A DNA stretch of 64,000 bases from assembly GCA_046295215.1 (NCBI GenBank), contig JBKBNP010000016.1:13979-77978 (forward strand), read 5' to 3'. The notes below the pieces were generated by a model. The model had not been told where the DNA came from. It made no database searches and worked only from the letters and a program-made list of their open reading frames with translations. Origin of the DNA: Szabonella sp046295215. Its GTDB lineage: Bacteria > Pseudomonadota > Alphaproteobacteria > Rhodobacterales > Rhodobacteraceae. Shown here piece after piece: positions 26,361 through 33,981 of this stretch. The stretch's first letter is position 1; each line of letters begins with the position of its first letter. The position numbers and the translations under genes are program-made.

Positions 26361-27680
26361 TCAGCCCATCAGGCTGGCATGAATGGCCTCGGCCGCGTCG
26401 CGCCCCTGCGCCACCGCCGTCACCGTCAGATCCTCGCCGCCGCCGGTGCAGTCGCCCCCGGCCCAGACCCCGGCAATCCCGGTTTCAGCGGCCAGTTTCG
26501 CCCCATCCCGCGCAATCCCCTCCGGCACATCGCCCAGCGTCTGCCCGATGGCCTTGAACACCTGATCGGCCCTGAGCCGGAAGGTTTCGCCGGTTTGCAC
26601 CAATCCCTCCGGGCCTTCGGCGGTATAGGCGAACTCCACCTCGCGCACCGCGCCATTGCCATGGATCGCGACGGGGGCAGCATTGCACAGGATCCTGACG
26701 CCTGCATGCTGCGCATGTTCCTGTTCATATCCCGAGGCAGACATTCTGTCCTGCCCGCGCCGGTAGACGATGGTTACAGTCTCGGCCCCCAGCAGCTTTG
26801 ATTGCACGGCAGCGTCCACCGCCGTCATCCCGCCGCCGATCACCACCACATCCCGCCCGATGGGGATGGAAGCGCGGTCCGGTTGCTGGCGCAGATCTGC
26901 GATGAAATCGACCGCATCTTGCACCCCCGCCAGATCCTCGCCGCCCGCGCGCAGCGCGTTCACCCCGGCCAGACCGATGCCCAGAAACACCGCGTCATAC
27001 TCCGCCCGCAGCGCGTCCAGCGTCACATCGCGGCCCAGTTCGACGCCGCAGCGGATCTCGATCCCGCCGATGCCCAGCAGCCAGTCTACCTCTGTCTGTG
27101 CGAAATCATTGGTCGCCTTGTAGGAGGCAATGCCATACTCGTTAAGACCGCCCGGCTTTGCGCGCCGTTCCAGCACCACCACGTCATGCCCCCGCATCGC
27201 CAGCCGATGCGCACAGGCGAGCCCCGCAGGCCCCGCCCCCACCACCGCGACCCGCTTGCCTGTCGCGGCCGCGCGGGCGAACGGGTGGCCCTGCGCCATG
27301 GCGGCATCGGTCGCGAACCGCTGGAGCCGCCCGATCTCCACTGGCTTGCCCTCGGCGGCCTCGCGCACGCAGGCCTCCTCGCACAGCGTTTCGGTGGGGC
27401 AGACCCGCGCGCACATGCCGCCCAGAATGTTCTGGGTCCAGATCGTGCGGGCGGCGGCCTCGGGCGTGCCGGTCGCGATCTGGCGGATGAAGAGCGGGAT
27501 GTCGATGGCCGTGGGACAGGCCGTGATGCAGGGTGCGTCATGGCAGAAATAGCACCGGTCTGCGGCCACGCGGGCCTCGTGCTGATCCAGCGGTGGCTCG
27601 TGATCGGCAAAGTTGCGGGCGTAGGCTTCGGCGGGCAGGCGCCCCGGCACGATGCCGGGCGTCAGCTGGCTGTTGGTCAC
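26361..27680 (-). CDS. preT: NAD(P)-dependent dihydropyrimidine dehydrogenase, subunit PreT
   Basis: PreT passes electrons from NAD(P)H through FAD and Fe-S clusters to PreA. The ~439-residue protein has N-terminal cluster cysteines ('CYFCHDAPCITACPT', 'GGMCARVCPTETLCEEAC'), an FAD site ('VAVVGAGPAGLACAHRLA') and a nucleotide site ('VVVIGGGMTAVDAA'), the layout of glutamate-synthase small-subunit-like oxidoreductases. I take the GTG at 27680 as start because GGGAGG lies eight bases ahead and the protein then begins TNSQLTPGIVPGRL; a longer frame upstream adds residues not expected for the family. Confidence 0.94.
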   Translation of the reverse strand: MTNSQLTPGIVPGRLPAEAYARNFADHEPPLDQHEARVAADRCYFCHDAPCITACPTAIDIPLFIRQIATGTPEAAARTIWTQNILGGMCARVCPTETLCEEACVREAAEGKPVEIGRLQRFATDAAMAQGHPFARAAATGKRVAVVGAGPAGLACAHRLAMRGHDVVVLERRAKPGGLNEYGIASYKATNDFAQTEVDWLLGIGGIEIRCGVELGRDVTLDALRAEYDAVFLGIGLAGVNALRAGGEDLAGVQDAVDFIADLRQQPDRASIPIGRDVVVIGGGMTAVDAAVQSKLLGAETVTIVYRRGQDRMSASGYEQEHAQHAGVRILCNAAPVAIHGNGAVREVEFAYTAEGPEGLVQTGETFRLRADQVFKAIGQTLGDVPEGIARDGAKLAAETGIAGVWAGGDCTGGGEDLTVTAVAQGRDAAEAIHASLMG

Positions 27681-27955
27681 GGCATGGGCCTCCCTTGCAA
27701 TGCAGATTGCAAAAAGGCTGCCACGGGTCTCGTTTTTTATCAAACGGTAAATTTTATCTTCCCGGCTTTTTTCGCTCTCCCGGCCCGGCTTTGCCGGAAT
27801 TTCGGGCAGCAGCCCCGGCCACAGCGCCCATGGTCCTGCAACTGGCGCTTTTCACCGCGCCGGTGCTGGCGTATAAGGCCCCCGATCAACGGGTGCGAAC
27901 CGCGACAGCGGGCATGCCAGAAACGCACCGGCAGGGACCGCCAATCGAGGACCAT

Positions 27956-28438
27956 ATGAGCAAAACTTCCACCGATACCGATGTCGCCTTCATCAAGGCG
28001 CTGGCCGAGATCCTGAACCAGAACGACCTGACCGAGCTTTCGGTGAAGCGCGAATATGGCGAGGATGACAGCCTCGACATCCGCGTGGTCAAGCAGGCCA
28101 ACATCGTCACGACCCAGATGGCGGCCCCGATGGCGGCCCCGGCCGCGATGCCCTCCGCGATACCGCAGGCCGCTGCCTCGCCGCTGGACGATCCGGCCCA
28201 GCATCCCGGGGCCGTGACCTCCCCCATGGTCGGCACCGTCTATCTGGCGGCCGAACCGGGGGCGACGCCCTTTGTCACCGTCGGCAGCACCGTGACCGAA
28301 GGCCAGACCGTCCTCATCATCGAGGCGATGAAAACCATGAACCACATCCCGGCCCCGCGCGCGGGCACGGTCAAGCGCATCCTTGTCGAGGATGGATCGG
28401 CGGTCGAATACGGCGCCCCCCTGATGATTATCGAATAA
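27956..28438 (+). CDS. accB: Biotin carboxyl carrier protein of acetyl-CoA carboxylase
   Basis: AccB carries the biotin that shuttles CO2 in the first step of fatty-acid synthesis. The protein has 160 residues: an N-terminal helical part (VAFIKALAEILNQNDLTELS), an Ala/Pro/Met-rich flexible linker, and a C-terminal biotinyl domain with the lysine in 'IIEAMKTMNHIPAP'. GAGG lies six bases before the ATG. accC follows after 12 bases. Confidence 0.97.
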   Translation: MSKTSTDTDVAFIKALAEILNQNDLTELSVKREYGEDDSLDIRVVKQANIVTTQMAAPMAAPAAMPSAIPQAAASPLDDPAQHPGAVTSPMVGTVYLAAEPGATPFVTVGSTVTEGQTVLIIEAMKTMNHIPAPRAGTVKRILVEDGSAVEYGAPLMIIE

Positions 28439-28450
28439 GGGCGCAGGCGC

Positions 28451-29797
28451 ATGTTCGAAAAGATCCTGATTGCGAACCGGGGCGAGATTGCGCTGCGCGT
28501 GATCCGCGCAGCCCGTGAAATGGGGATCAAGTCGGTCGCCGTCCATTCCACCGCCGACAGTGACGCGATGCATGTGCGCATGGCGGATGAAAGCGTGTGC
28601 ATCGGCCCGGCCTCCTCCACCGAAAGCTATCTCAACAAGGCCGCGATCATATCGGCCTGCGAGATCACGGGTGCGCAGGCAGTGCATCCGGGCTATGGGT
28701 TTCTCAGCGAAAACGCCAGCTTCGCGCAGGCGCTGGAAGATCACGGCATCACCTTCATCGGCCCCTCGGCGGAACATATCCGCATCATGGGCGACAAGAT
28801 CACCGCCAAGGAAACCGCCAAGGATCTGGGGATTCCGGTCGTGCCCGGCTCCGAAGGCGGGGTCGCTGATTTCGAAACCGCCATCGGCGTTGCCGAAACC
28901 ATCGGCTTTCCGGTCATCATCAAGGCCACAGCGGGCGGTGGCGGGCGCGGCATGAAGGTCGCCAAGAACGCCTCCGAACTGGAGGTCGCCTTTCGCACGG
29001 CGCGGTCCGAGGCGAAGGCCGCCTTCGGCAATGACGAGGTCTATATCGAGAAATACCTCCAGAAACCGCGCCATATCGAGATTCAGGTCTTTGGCGACGG
29101 CAAGGGCGGGGCGGTGCATCTGGGCGAACGCGACTGTTCGCTGCAACGTCGCCACCAAAAAGTGTTCGAGGAGGCCCCCGGCCCCGCGATCACCCCTGCC
29201 CTACGCGAAAAGATCGGCACGATCTGTGCGGACGCCATGTCCAAGATCAGCTATATCGGCGCGGGCACGGTCGAATTTCTCTACGAGGATGGCGAGTTCT
29301 ATTTCATCGAGATGAACACCCGCCTTCAGGTGGAACATCCCGTTACCGAAGCGATTTTCGGCGTGGATCTTGTGCGCGAACAGATCCGCGTGGCTGCAGG
29401 TCTGGGCATGTCCTTCACCCAGTCGGACCTTGAAATCAACGGCCATTCCATCGAGGTGCGGATCAACGCCGAACGGCTGCCGAACTTCTCGCCCTGCCCC
29501 GGCCGGGTGCGGGTGTTCCATGCGCCGGGCGGGCTTGGCGTGCGGATGGATTCGGCGCTCTATGGCGGCTATTCGATCCCGCCCTATTACGACAGCCTGA
29601 TCGGCAAGCTGATCGTGCATGGCCGCGACCGGCCCGAGGCGCTGGCCCGCCTGCGCCGCGCTTTGGGCGAGTTGATCGTGGACGGGGTGGATACCACGGT
29701 GCCGCTGTTCCACGCGCTGCTGGCCGAACCCGACATCCAGAACGGCGAATACAACATCCACTGGCTGGAAAAATGGCTGGCCGAACAGTTCGGATAG
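28451..29797 (+). CDS. accC: Acetyl-CoA carboxylase, biotin carboxylase subunit
   Basis: AccC uses ATP and bicarbonate to carboxylate biotin on AccB. The 448-residue protein has the ATP-grasp features: 'MFEKILIANRGEIALRVIRA' at the start, 'KATAGGGGRGMKVA' glycine loop, 'HLGERDCSLQRRHQKVFEEA', and 'FIEMNTRLQVEHPVTE' with the metal-binding Glu and catalytic Arg. Length and motifs are standard. It forms an operon with accB and probably aat, which begins 34 bases on. Confidence 0.98.
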   Translation: MFEKILIANRGEIALRVIRAAREMGIKSVAVHSTADSDAMHVRMADESVCIGPASSTESYLNKAAIISACEITGAQAVHPGYGFLSENASFAQALEDHGITFIGPSAEHIRIMGDKITAKETAKDLGIPVVPGSEGGVADFETAIGVAETIGFPVIIKATAGGGGRGMKVAKNASELEVAFRTARSEAKAAFGNDEVYIEKYLQKPRHIEIQVFGDGKGGAVHLGERDCSLQRRHQKVFEEAPGPAITPALREKIGTICADAMSKISYIGAGTVEFLYEDGEFYFIEMNTRLQVEHPVTEAIFGVDLVREQIRVAAGLGMSFTQSDLEINGHSIEVRINAERLPNFSPCPGRVRVFHAPGGLGVRMDSALYGGYSIPPYYDSLIGKLIVHGRDRPEALARLRRALGELIVDGVDTTVPLFHALLAEPDIQNGEYNIHWLEKWLAEQFG

Positions 29798-29831
29798 CGC
29801 CGGAGGCACGGGGAGGGACCGCAAGGGACCG

Positions 29832-30479
29832 ATGACTGCGCATCCGGGCCTTTCGCCTGATCTGGTGCTTCGGGCCTATGCCATGGGGATCTTCCCCATG
29901 GCCGCCTCGCGCGACAGTGCCGAGATCCACTGGCTCGACCCCGATCCGCGCGGCATCCTGCCGCTGGACGGCTTGCACATCTCGCGCAGCCTGTCGCGCC
30001 ATATCGCGCGGGCGGAGGTGGCGGTCGAGGTCAACCGCGATTTCGAGGCGGTGCTGCGCGGCTGCGCCGACCGCGAGGACACCTGGATCAACCCGCAGAT
30101 CCACGCGCTTTACATGGCGCTGCACCGGGCGGGCCATGCCCATAGTCTTGAAGTGCGCGACGGAAGTGACCTGATCGGCGGGGTCTACGGCGTCACGCTG
30201 GGGGCGGCCTTTTTCGGGGAAAGCATGTTTTCGCGAAGGCGCGATGCGTCGAAACTGGCGCTGGCTTTTCTGGTCCATCGGCTGCGGGCGGGCGGGTTCA
30301 CGCTGTTCGACACGCAGTTCCTGACCCCGCATCTGGCCAGCCTCGGCGGTATCGAGATCCCGCGAGCGAAGTATAAAGAATTTCTGGACCGGGCATTGCA
30401 AAAGCAGGCCACATTCTTACCGCCCGGCTATACCCCCGACCGTCATTCCGTCAGGCAGCGCAGCACCCAGACATCATAG
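29832..30479 (+). CDS. aat: Leucyl/phenylalanyl-tRNA-protein transferase
   Basis: Aat attaches Leu or Phe to proteins with N-terminal Lys or Arg, marking them for ClpAP by the N-end rule. The 215-residue protein shows 'LVLRAYAMGIFPMA', 'IHWLDPDPRGILPLDGLHIS', 'TWINPQIHALYMALHRAGHA' and 'GVYGVTLGAAFFGESMFSRR', then 'DTQFLTPHLASLGGIEIPR', all conserved in the family. AAGGGA precedes the ATG. Its last 37 bases overlap the convergent DUF2155 gene. Confidence 0.97.
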   Translation: MTAHPGLSPDLVLRAYAMGIFPMAASRDSAEIHWLDPDPRGILPLDGLHISRSLSRHIARAEVAVEVNRDFEAVLRGCADREDTWINPQIHALYMALHRAGHAHSLEVRDGSDLIGGVYGVTLGAAFFGESMFSRRRDASKLALAFLVHRLRAGGFTLFDTQFLTPHLASLGGIEIPRAKYKEFLDRALQKQATFLPPGYTPDRHSVRQRSTQTS

Positions 30480-30808
30480 CGCGAATGATCCAGCGCCGAC
30501 AGCGCCGGGCTGTCCGCGATCATCCAGCCACTGAACACCGGACCCTGCGCCAGCCGGTCAAGGATCGTCAGATGGGCATAGGCCGTCAACGGCCCCTCAT
30601 CGGTTGGATAGCGGCAATCATCAAGCTGGATCGTCAGCCGCCCCGCCGTCGCACTCTGCCCGCGCGACAGGTCCATGTCGCCGGTCAGTCCCGACACCTT
30701 GTCAAGCCAGCGCACGACGCCGCCTGGGGCCGAGGTGGCCGCCTGCGCCTCGGCGCGGTGCAGCGGGGCCGAAAACCCCAGAAGCAGGATCAGGAAAAAA
30801 CGGATCAT
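30443..30808 (-). CDS. DUF2155 domain-containing secreted protein
   Basis: A 121-residue protein with a signal peptide (MIRFFLILLLGFSAPLHRAE, cleaved near AQA). The mature part contains 'VVRWLDKVSGLTGDMDLSRG', 'DDCRYP', 'VFSGWMIADSPALSALDHSRYD' and 'DVWVLRC', the conserved DUF2155 core with two Cys that could form a disulfide. The family is confined mainly to alphaproteobacteria and lies beside complex I gene ndufA12 in many of them; function is not known. The start chosen is that preceding the signal peptide. The 3' end overlaps aat tail to tail. Confidence 0.88.
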   Translation of the reverse strand: MIRFFLILLLGFSAPLHRAEAQAATSAPGGVVRWLDKVSGLTGDMDLSRGQSATAGRLTIQLDDCRYPTDEGPLTAYAHLTILDRLAQGPVFSGWMIADSPALSALDHSRYDVWVLRCLTE

Positions 30809-30824
30809 CGCGGTTCCGGCGCCG

Positions 30825-31199
30825 TCACTCCGGCTGCCATGCCTCATAATCGCGGCGCGCCACGGGCGCCACACGGCGCAGCGACCCGGCAGGTGCATAG
30901 GCGGCGGGCGTTCCGGTCAGGTTTTCCTGATGCGGTTTTTCCCAGACCTTGCGGGCCAGAGGCGCCTCGGTCGGCGGCTGGTCCCAGGTGAAATGCATCC
31001 AGCCATGCCAGTCGGGACTGATCCGGCTCGCCTCGGTCTCGCCGTTGTAGATCACCCAACGGCGCTTGCCATCGGCGGTCTGGTAGAACAGGTTGCCCTG
31101 TTCATCCTCGCCCACCTTCTGCCCCTTGCGCCATGTGAAAAGCTGCGTGCCAAGGGTCTGGCTGTTCCACCAGGTCAACAGGCGCTTGAGGAAATACAT
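30825..31199 (-). CDS. NADH:ubiquinone oxidoreductase subunit NDUFA12 family
   Basis: A 124-residue homologue of the mitochondrial complex I accessory subunit NDUFA12 (B17.2), found in alphaproteobacterial complex I. Recognisable parts are 'WWNSQTLGTQLFTWRKGQKV', 'GEDEQGNLFYQ', 'RRWVIYNGETEASRISPDWH' and 'WHGWMHFTWDQPP'. It probably sits on the peripheral arm near the Fe-S subunits. It precedes the DUF2155 gene by 16 bases on the same strand. Confidence 0.95.
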   Translation of the reverse strand: MYFLKRLLTWWNSQTLGTQLFTWRKGQKVGEDEQGNLFYQTADGKRRWVIYNGETEASRISPDWHGWMHFTWDQPPTEAPLARKVWEKPHQENLTGTPAAYAPAGSLRRVAPVARRDYEAWQPE

Positions 31200-31450
31200 G
31201 GGGCAGGCCTCCGGTTTCGCTTTGCCAACCTATGCCGCAGGATGCGGGCAAGGTCCAGTGGCATCGGCGGTTGTCAGTCGCCGAAGCGGATCCGCGCGGC
31301 AATCCGCTGTTGCGCGGAACAGAAGAAAACCGTCTCGCCCATGAGGTCGCTCCAAGACCAGATTCCGGGCTGCGACAAGGCAGCGTCGATCGGCGGGCCT
31401 TTGCAGGATCAAATCTGTCGGAGCAGACCGCAACCGCATCGCGGGGAGTG

Positions 31451-31777
31451 TCACCAACCGGCAGAGCGGGCGACGGCCCCCATGCCTGAGACCCGGAGGG
31501 GTCCAAACCGCAGATCCCCTTCCCGCCTCGGAACACTTTGTGGTGCATCTTCGGGCGCGTCCAATGGCAGGGAAACGACCGCGAAAGAGCATTCCCAGCC
31601 CTGCGCAGCGAAACCGTGCCAGCGGCGGTTGGTCAGAACAGCCTCTTGCCGAAGGGCCGAAGCGAAAAGCTCGGCGGCGCAGACCCGATTGTCTGTCAGT
31701 TGATTGGCACCCCAGCCCGGAAACCCGATGATCGCCAAACCGGGCAGGACCACCAGAACGTTGAGAAGGACAGGCAC
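31451..31777 (-). CDS. Small hypothetical protein downstream of clpX
   Basis: A 108-residue frame starts with GTG 25 bases after the clpX stop. The N-terminus is hydrophobic (PVLLNVLVVLPGLAIIGFPG), possibly a signal anchor. The rest includes 'NRVCAAELFASALRQEAVLT' and 'WHGFAAQGWECSFAVVSLPL', with two Cys. Third codon positions favour G/C moderately, as in real genes here, but less than in clpX. No family is recognised. The 250 bases between this frame and ndufA12 (31200-31450) hold nothing I can support. Confidence 0.45.
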   Translation of the reverse strand: MPVLLNVLVVLPGLAIIGFPGWGANQLTDNRVCAAELFASALRQEAVLTNRRWHGFAAQGWECSFAVVSLPLDAPEDAPQSVPRREGDLRFGPLRVSGMGAVARSAGW

Positions 31778-31802
31778 ATGACGCGGCCTTCCGAAGCCGG
31801 CC

Positions 31803-33068
31803 TCAGCCCGCCGAGGCCGGTTCCTTCTTCTTGCGCTCGGTATGCACCTGCAAGGGCGCGGCGCCGTTGTTCACGGCTTCCTCGTTCACCACGACCTCCT
31901 GCACGCCATCAAGGCCGGGCAGTTCGAACATGGTATCCAGCAGGATATCCTCCATGATCGACCGCAGCCCCCGCGCGCCGGTCTTGCGCTTGATGGCGCG
32001 CTTGGCGATGGCGGTCAGTGCGTCGGGCGTGAAGGTCAGCGCCGTGCCTTCGATGTCAAAGAGCCGCTGATACTGTTTCACCAGCGCGTTCTTCGGCTCG
32101 GTCAGGATGGTGACAAGCGCATCCTCATCGAGATCGGTCAGCGTCGCGATCACCGGCAGACGACCCACGAATTCGGGGATCAACCCGAATTTCAGCAAGT
32201 CTTCCGGTTCCAGTTCCTTGAACAACTCGCCGGTGCCACGCCCGTCGGGGTCTTTGACCTCGGCACCGAAGCCGATGGCCGTGCCCTTGCCGCGCTGCGC
32301 GATGATCTTGTCGAGGCCCGCGAAGGCCCCGCCACAGATGAAGAGGATGTTGGTCGTATCCACCTGCAGAAATTCCTGTTGCGGATGCTTGCGCCCACCC
32401 TGCGGCGGCACGGAGGCGACGGTGCCTTCCATGATCTTGAGCAGCGCCTGCTGCACCCCCTCGCCCGACACGTCGCGGGTGATCGACGGATTGTCGGACT
32501 TGCGGGTGATCTTGTCGACCTCGTCGATATAGACGATCCCGCGCTGCGCCCGTTCGACGTTGTATTCCGAGGCCTGCAACAGCTTGAGGATGATGTTTTC
32601 AACATCCTCGCCGACATAGCCGGCTTCGGTCAGCGTGGTGGCATCGGCCATGGTGAAGGGCACATCGAGGATGCGCGCCAGCGTTTGCGCCAGCAGCGTC
32701 TTGCCGCAACCCGTGGGGCCGATCAGCAGGATATTGGATTTCGACAGTTCGATGTCGGATTTCGACGAATGGTTCAGCCGCTTGTAATGGTTGTGGACGG
32801 CGACCGACAGCACACGCTTGGCATGGACCTGCCCGATCACATAGTCATCCAGCACCTTGCAGATGTCGCGCGGCGTCGGCACCCCGTCCGAGGATTTCAG
32901 CCCCGAGGATTTGGTTTCCTCGCGGATGATGTCCATGCAGAGTTCGACACATTCATCGCAGATGAATACGGTCGGGCCGGCAATCAGCTTGCGCACCTCA
33001 TGCTGGCTCTTGCCGCAGAACGAACAGTAAAGGGTGTTCTTGCTGTCGGAGCCGGAATTGTTCGCCAT
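31803..33068 (-). CDS. clpX: ATP-dependent Clp protease ATP-binding subunit ClpX
   Basis: ClpX unfolds tagged proteins and feeds them to ClpP. The 421-residue protein has the N-terminal zinc finger (C15, C18, C37, C40 in 'LYCSFCGK' and 'FICDECVELC'), Walker A 'GPTGCGKTLLAQ', Walker B 'IVYIDEVDKI', the pore loop 'GGAFAGLDKII', and 'GGRKHPQQEF' that grips substrates. The ATG chosen (MANNSGSDSK) has GAGG ahead; a longer frame adds eight unlikely residues. A hairpin lies between clpP and clpX, with a TTGACA at 33145-33140 beyond it that could be part of a second promoter. Confidence 0.98.
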   Translation of the reverse strand: MANNSGSDSKNTLYCSFCGKSQHEVRKLIAGPTVFICDECVELCMDIIREETKSSGLKSSDGVPTPRDICKVLDDYVIGQVHAKRVLSVAVHNHYKRLNHSSKSDIELSKSNILLIGPTGCGKTLLAQTLARILDVPFTMADATTLTEAGYVGEDVENIILKLLQASEYNVERAQRGIVYIDEVDKITRKSDNPSITRDVSGEGVQQALLKIMEGTVASVPPQGGRKHPQQEFLQVDTTNILFICGGAFAGLDKIIAQRGKGTAIGFGAEVKDPDGRGTGELFKELEPEDLLKFGLIPEFVGRLPVIATLTDLDEDALVTILTEPKNALVKQYQRLFDIEGTALTFTPDALTAIAKRAIKRKTGARGLRSIMEDILLDTMFELPGLDGVQEVVVNEEAVNNGAAPLQVHTERKKKEPASAG

Positions 33069-33147
33069 CGTTCGCCTCTGCCTGCACGCCACCGGGGCGC
33101 GGTTCCGGGAAGTCTAGGCCAAGGCCCGGACCTCCACAATGTCAAAT

Positions 33148-33179
33148 CGCCCCCCGGCGGATACCACCACCGGGGGGCG
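33148..33179 (-). terminator. Hairpin terminator between clpP and clpX
   Basis: A perfect 10-bp stem (CGCCCCCCGG / CCGGGGGGCG) with a 12-base loop starts a few bases after the clpP stop on the minus strand and is followed by ATTT. It probably reduces read-through from clpP into clpX. Confidence 0.65.
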
Positions 33180-33184
33180 CGGTA

Positions 33185-33817
33185 TCACTTGGCCGTGTCG
33201 TCCGCCTTGCCGCGATTTTCCAGAATGTCGTCGATCAGCCCCCAGGCCTTGGCATCCTCCGCCGACATGAAATTGTCCCGCTCCAGCGCCGCCTCGACGG
33301 TTTCATAGGTCTGGCCGGTATGCTTGACATAGATCTCGTTCAGACGGCGCTTCAACTTTTCGGTCTCGCGCGCATGGATCATGATGTCCGTCGCCTGCCC
33401 CTGATAACCACCCGAGGGCTGGTGGACCATCACCCGGCTGTTGGGCAGGCTGAACCGCATCCCCGGATGCCCTGCCGTCAACAAGAGGCTGCCCATCGAC
33501 GCCGCCTGCCCGATCACCAGCGTCGTGACCTTGGGCTTGATATATTGCATCGTGTCATAGATCGACAGACCGCTTGTGACCACGCCGCCGGGGCTGTTGA
33601 TATACATGCTGATTTCCTTTGACGGGTTCTCCGCCTCCAGAAACAGCAGTTGCGCGCAGATCAGCGAGGACATGCCGTCATGCACCGGGCCGGAGAGGAA
33701 GATGATCCGCTCCTTCAGCATGCGGCTGAAAATGTCATAGGCGCGCTCGCCCCGGCTGGTCTGTTCGACCACCATCGGGACAAGCGTGTTCATGTAATGC
33801 TCTACCGGGTCTTTCAT
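33185..33817 (-). CDS. clpP: ATP-dependent Clp protease proteolytic subunit
   Basis: ClpP forms the serine protease barrel that works with ClpX. The 210-residue protein begins MKDPVEHYMNTLVPMVVEQT. The catalytic triad is Ser107 (GQAASMGS), His132 (VMVHQPSGG) and Asp181 (ERDNFMS). The propeptide is short, as in relatives. Longer upstream residues in the same frame are not family-like. A candidate heat-shock-type promoter lies about 55 bases upstream. Confidence 0.98.
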   Translation of the reverse strand: MKDPVEHYMNTLVPMVVEQTSRGERAYDIFSRMLKERIIFLSGPVHDGMSSLICAQLLFLEAENPSKEISMYINSPGGVVTSGLSIYDTMQYIKPKVTTLVIGQAASMGSLLLTAGHPGMRFSLPNSRVMVHQPSGGYQGQATDIMIHARETEKLKRRLNEIYVKHTGQTYETVEAALERDNFMSAEDAKAWGLIDDILENRGKADDTAK

Positions 33818-33870
33818 CTGCGCCTGCCTGTTCTTGCCATTGAAGGAATAGGTCCGAAGGGTTACGCGAG

Positions 33871-33899
33871 TCTTAGTTGCGCGGGCCAGCCCCTGCAAG
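33871..33899 (-). promoter_or_regulatory. Candidate promoter for clpP, heat-shock-like
   Basis: On the minus strand, CTTGCA and CTAAGA are separated by 17 bases. The CTTG start and C-initial -10 recall RpoH-type promoters of alphaproteobacteria, which would suit clpP, but the -10 matches only partly. Confidence 0.35.
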
Positions 33900-33981
33900 G
33901 GCATGCGCCACAATCATCGGCCAGCGCGATGCCACAGTGGGGCCACTTGACCAGCGGGGGCATGGCAATAGGTCACGCGAC

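Noticed and set aside
31797..31820. 8-bp inverted repeat at the clpX stop as a terminator
   Set aside because: It overlaps the last clpX codons and is not followed by T's; a further gene on the same strand may follow.
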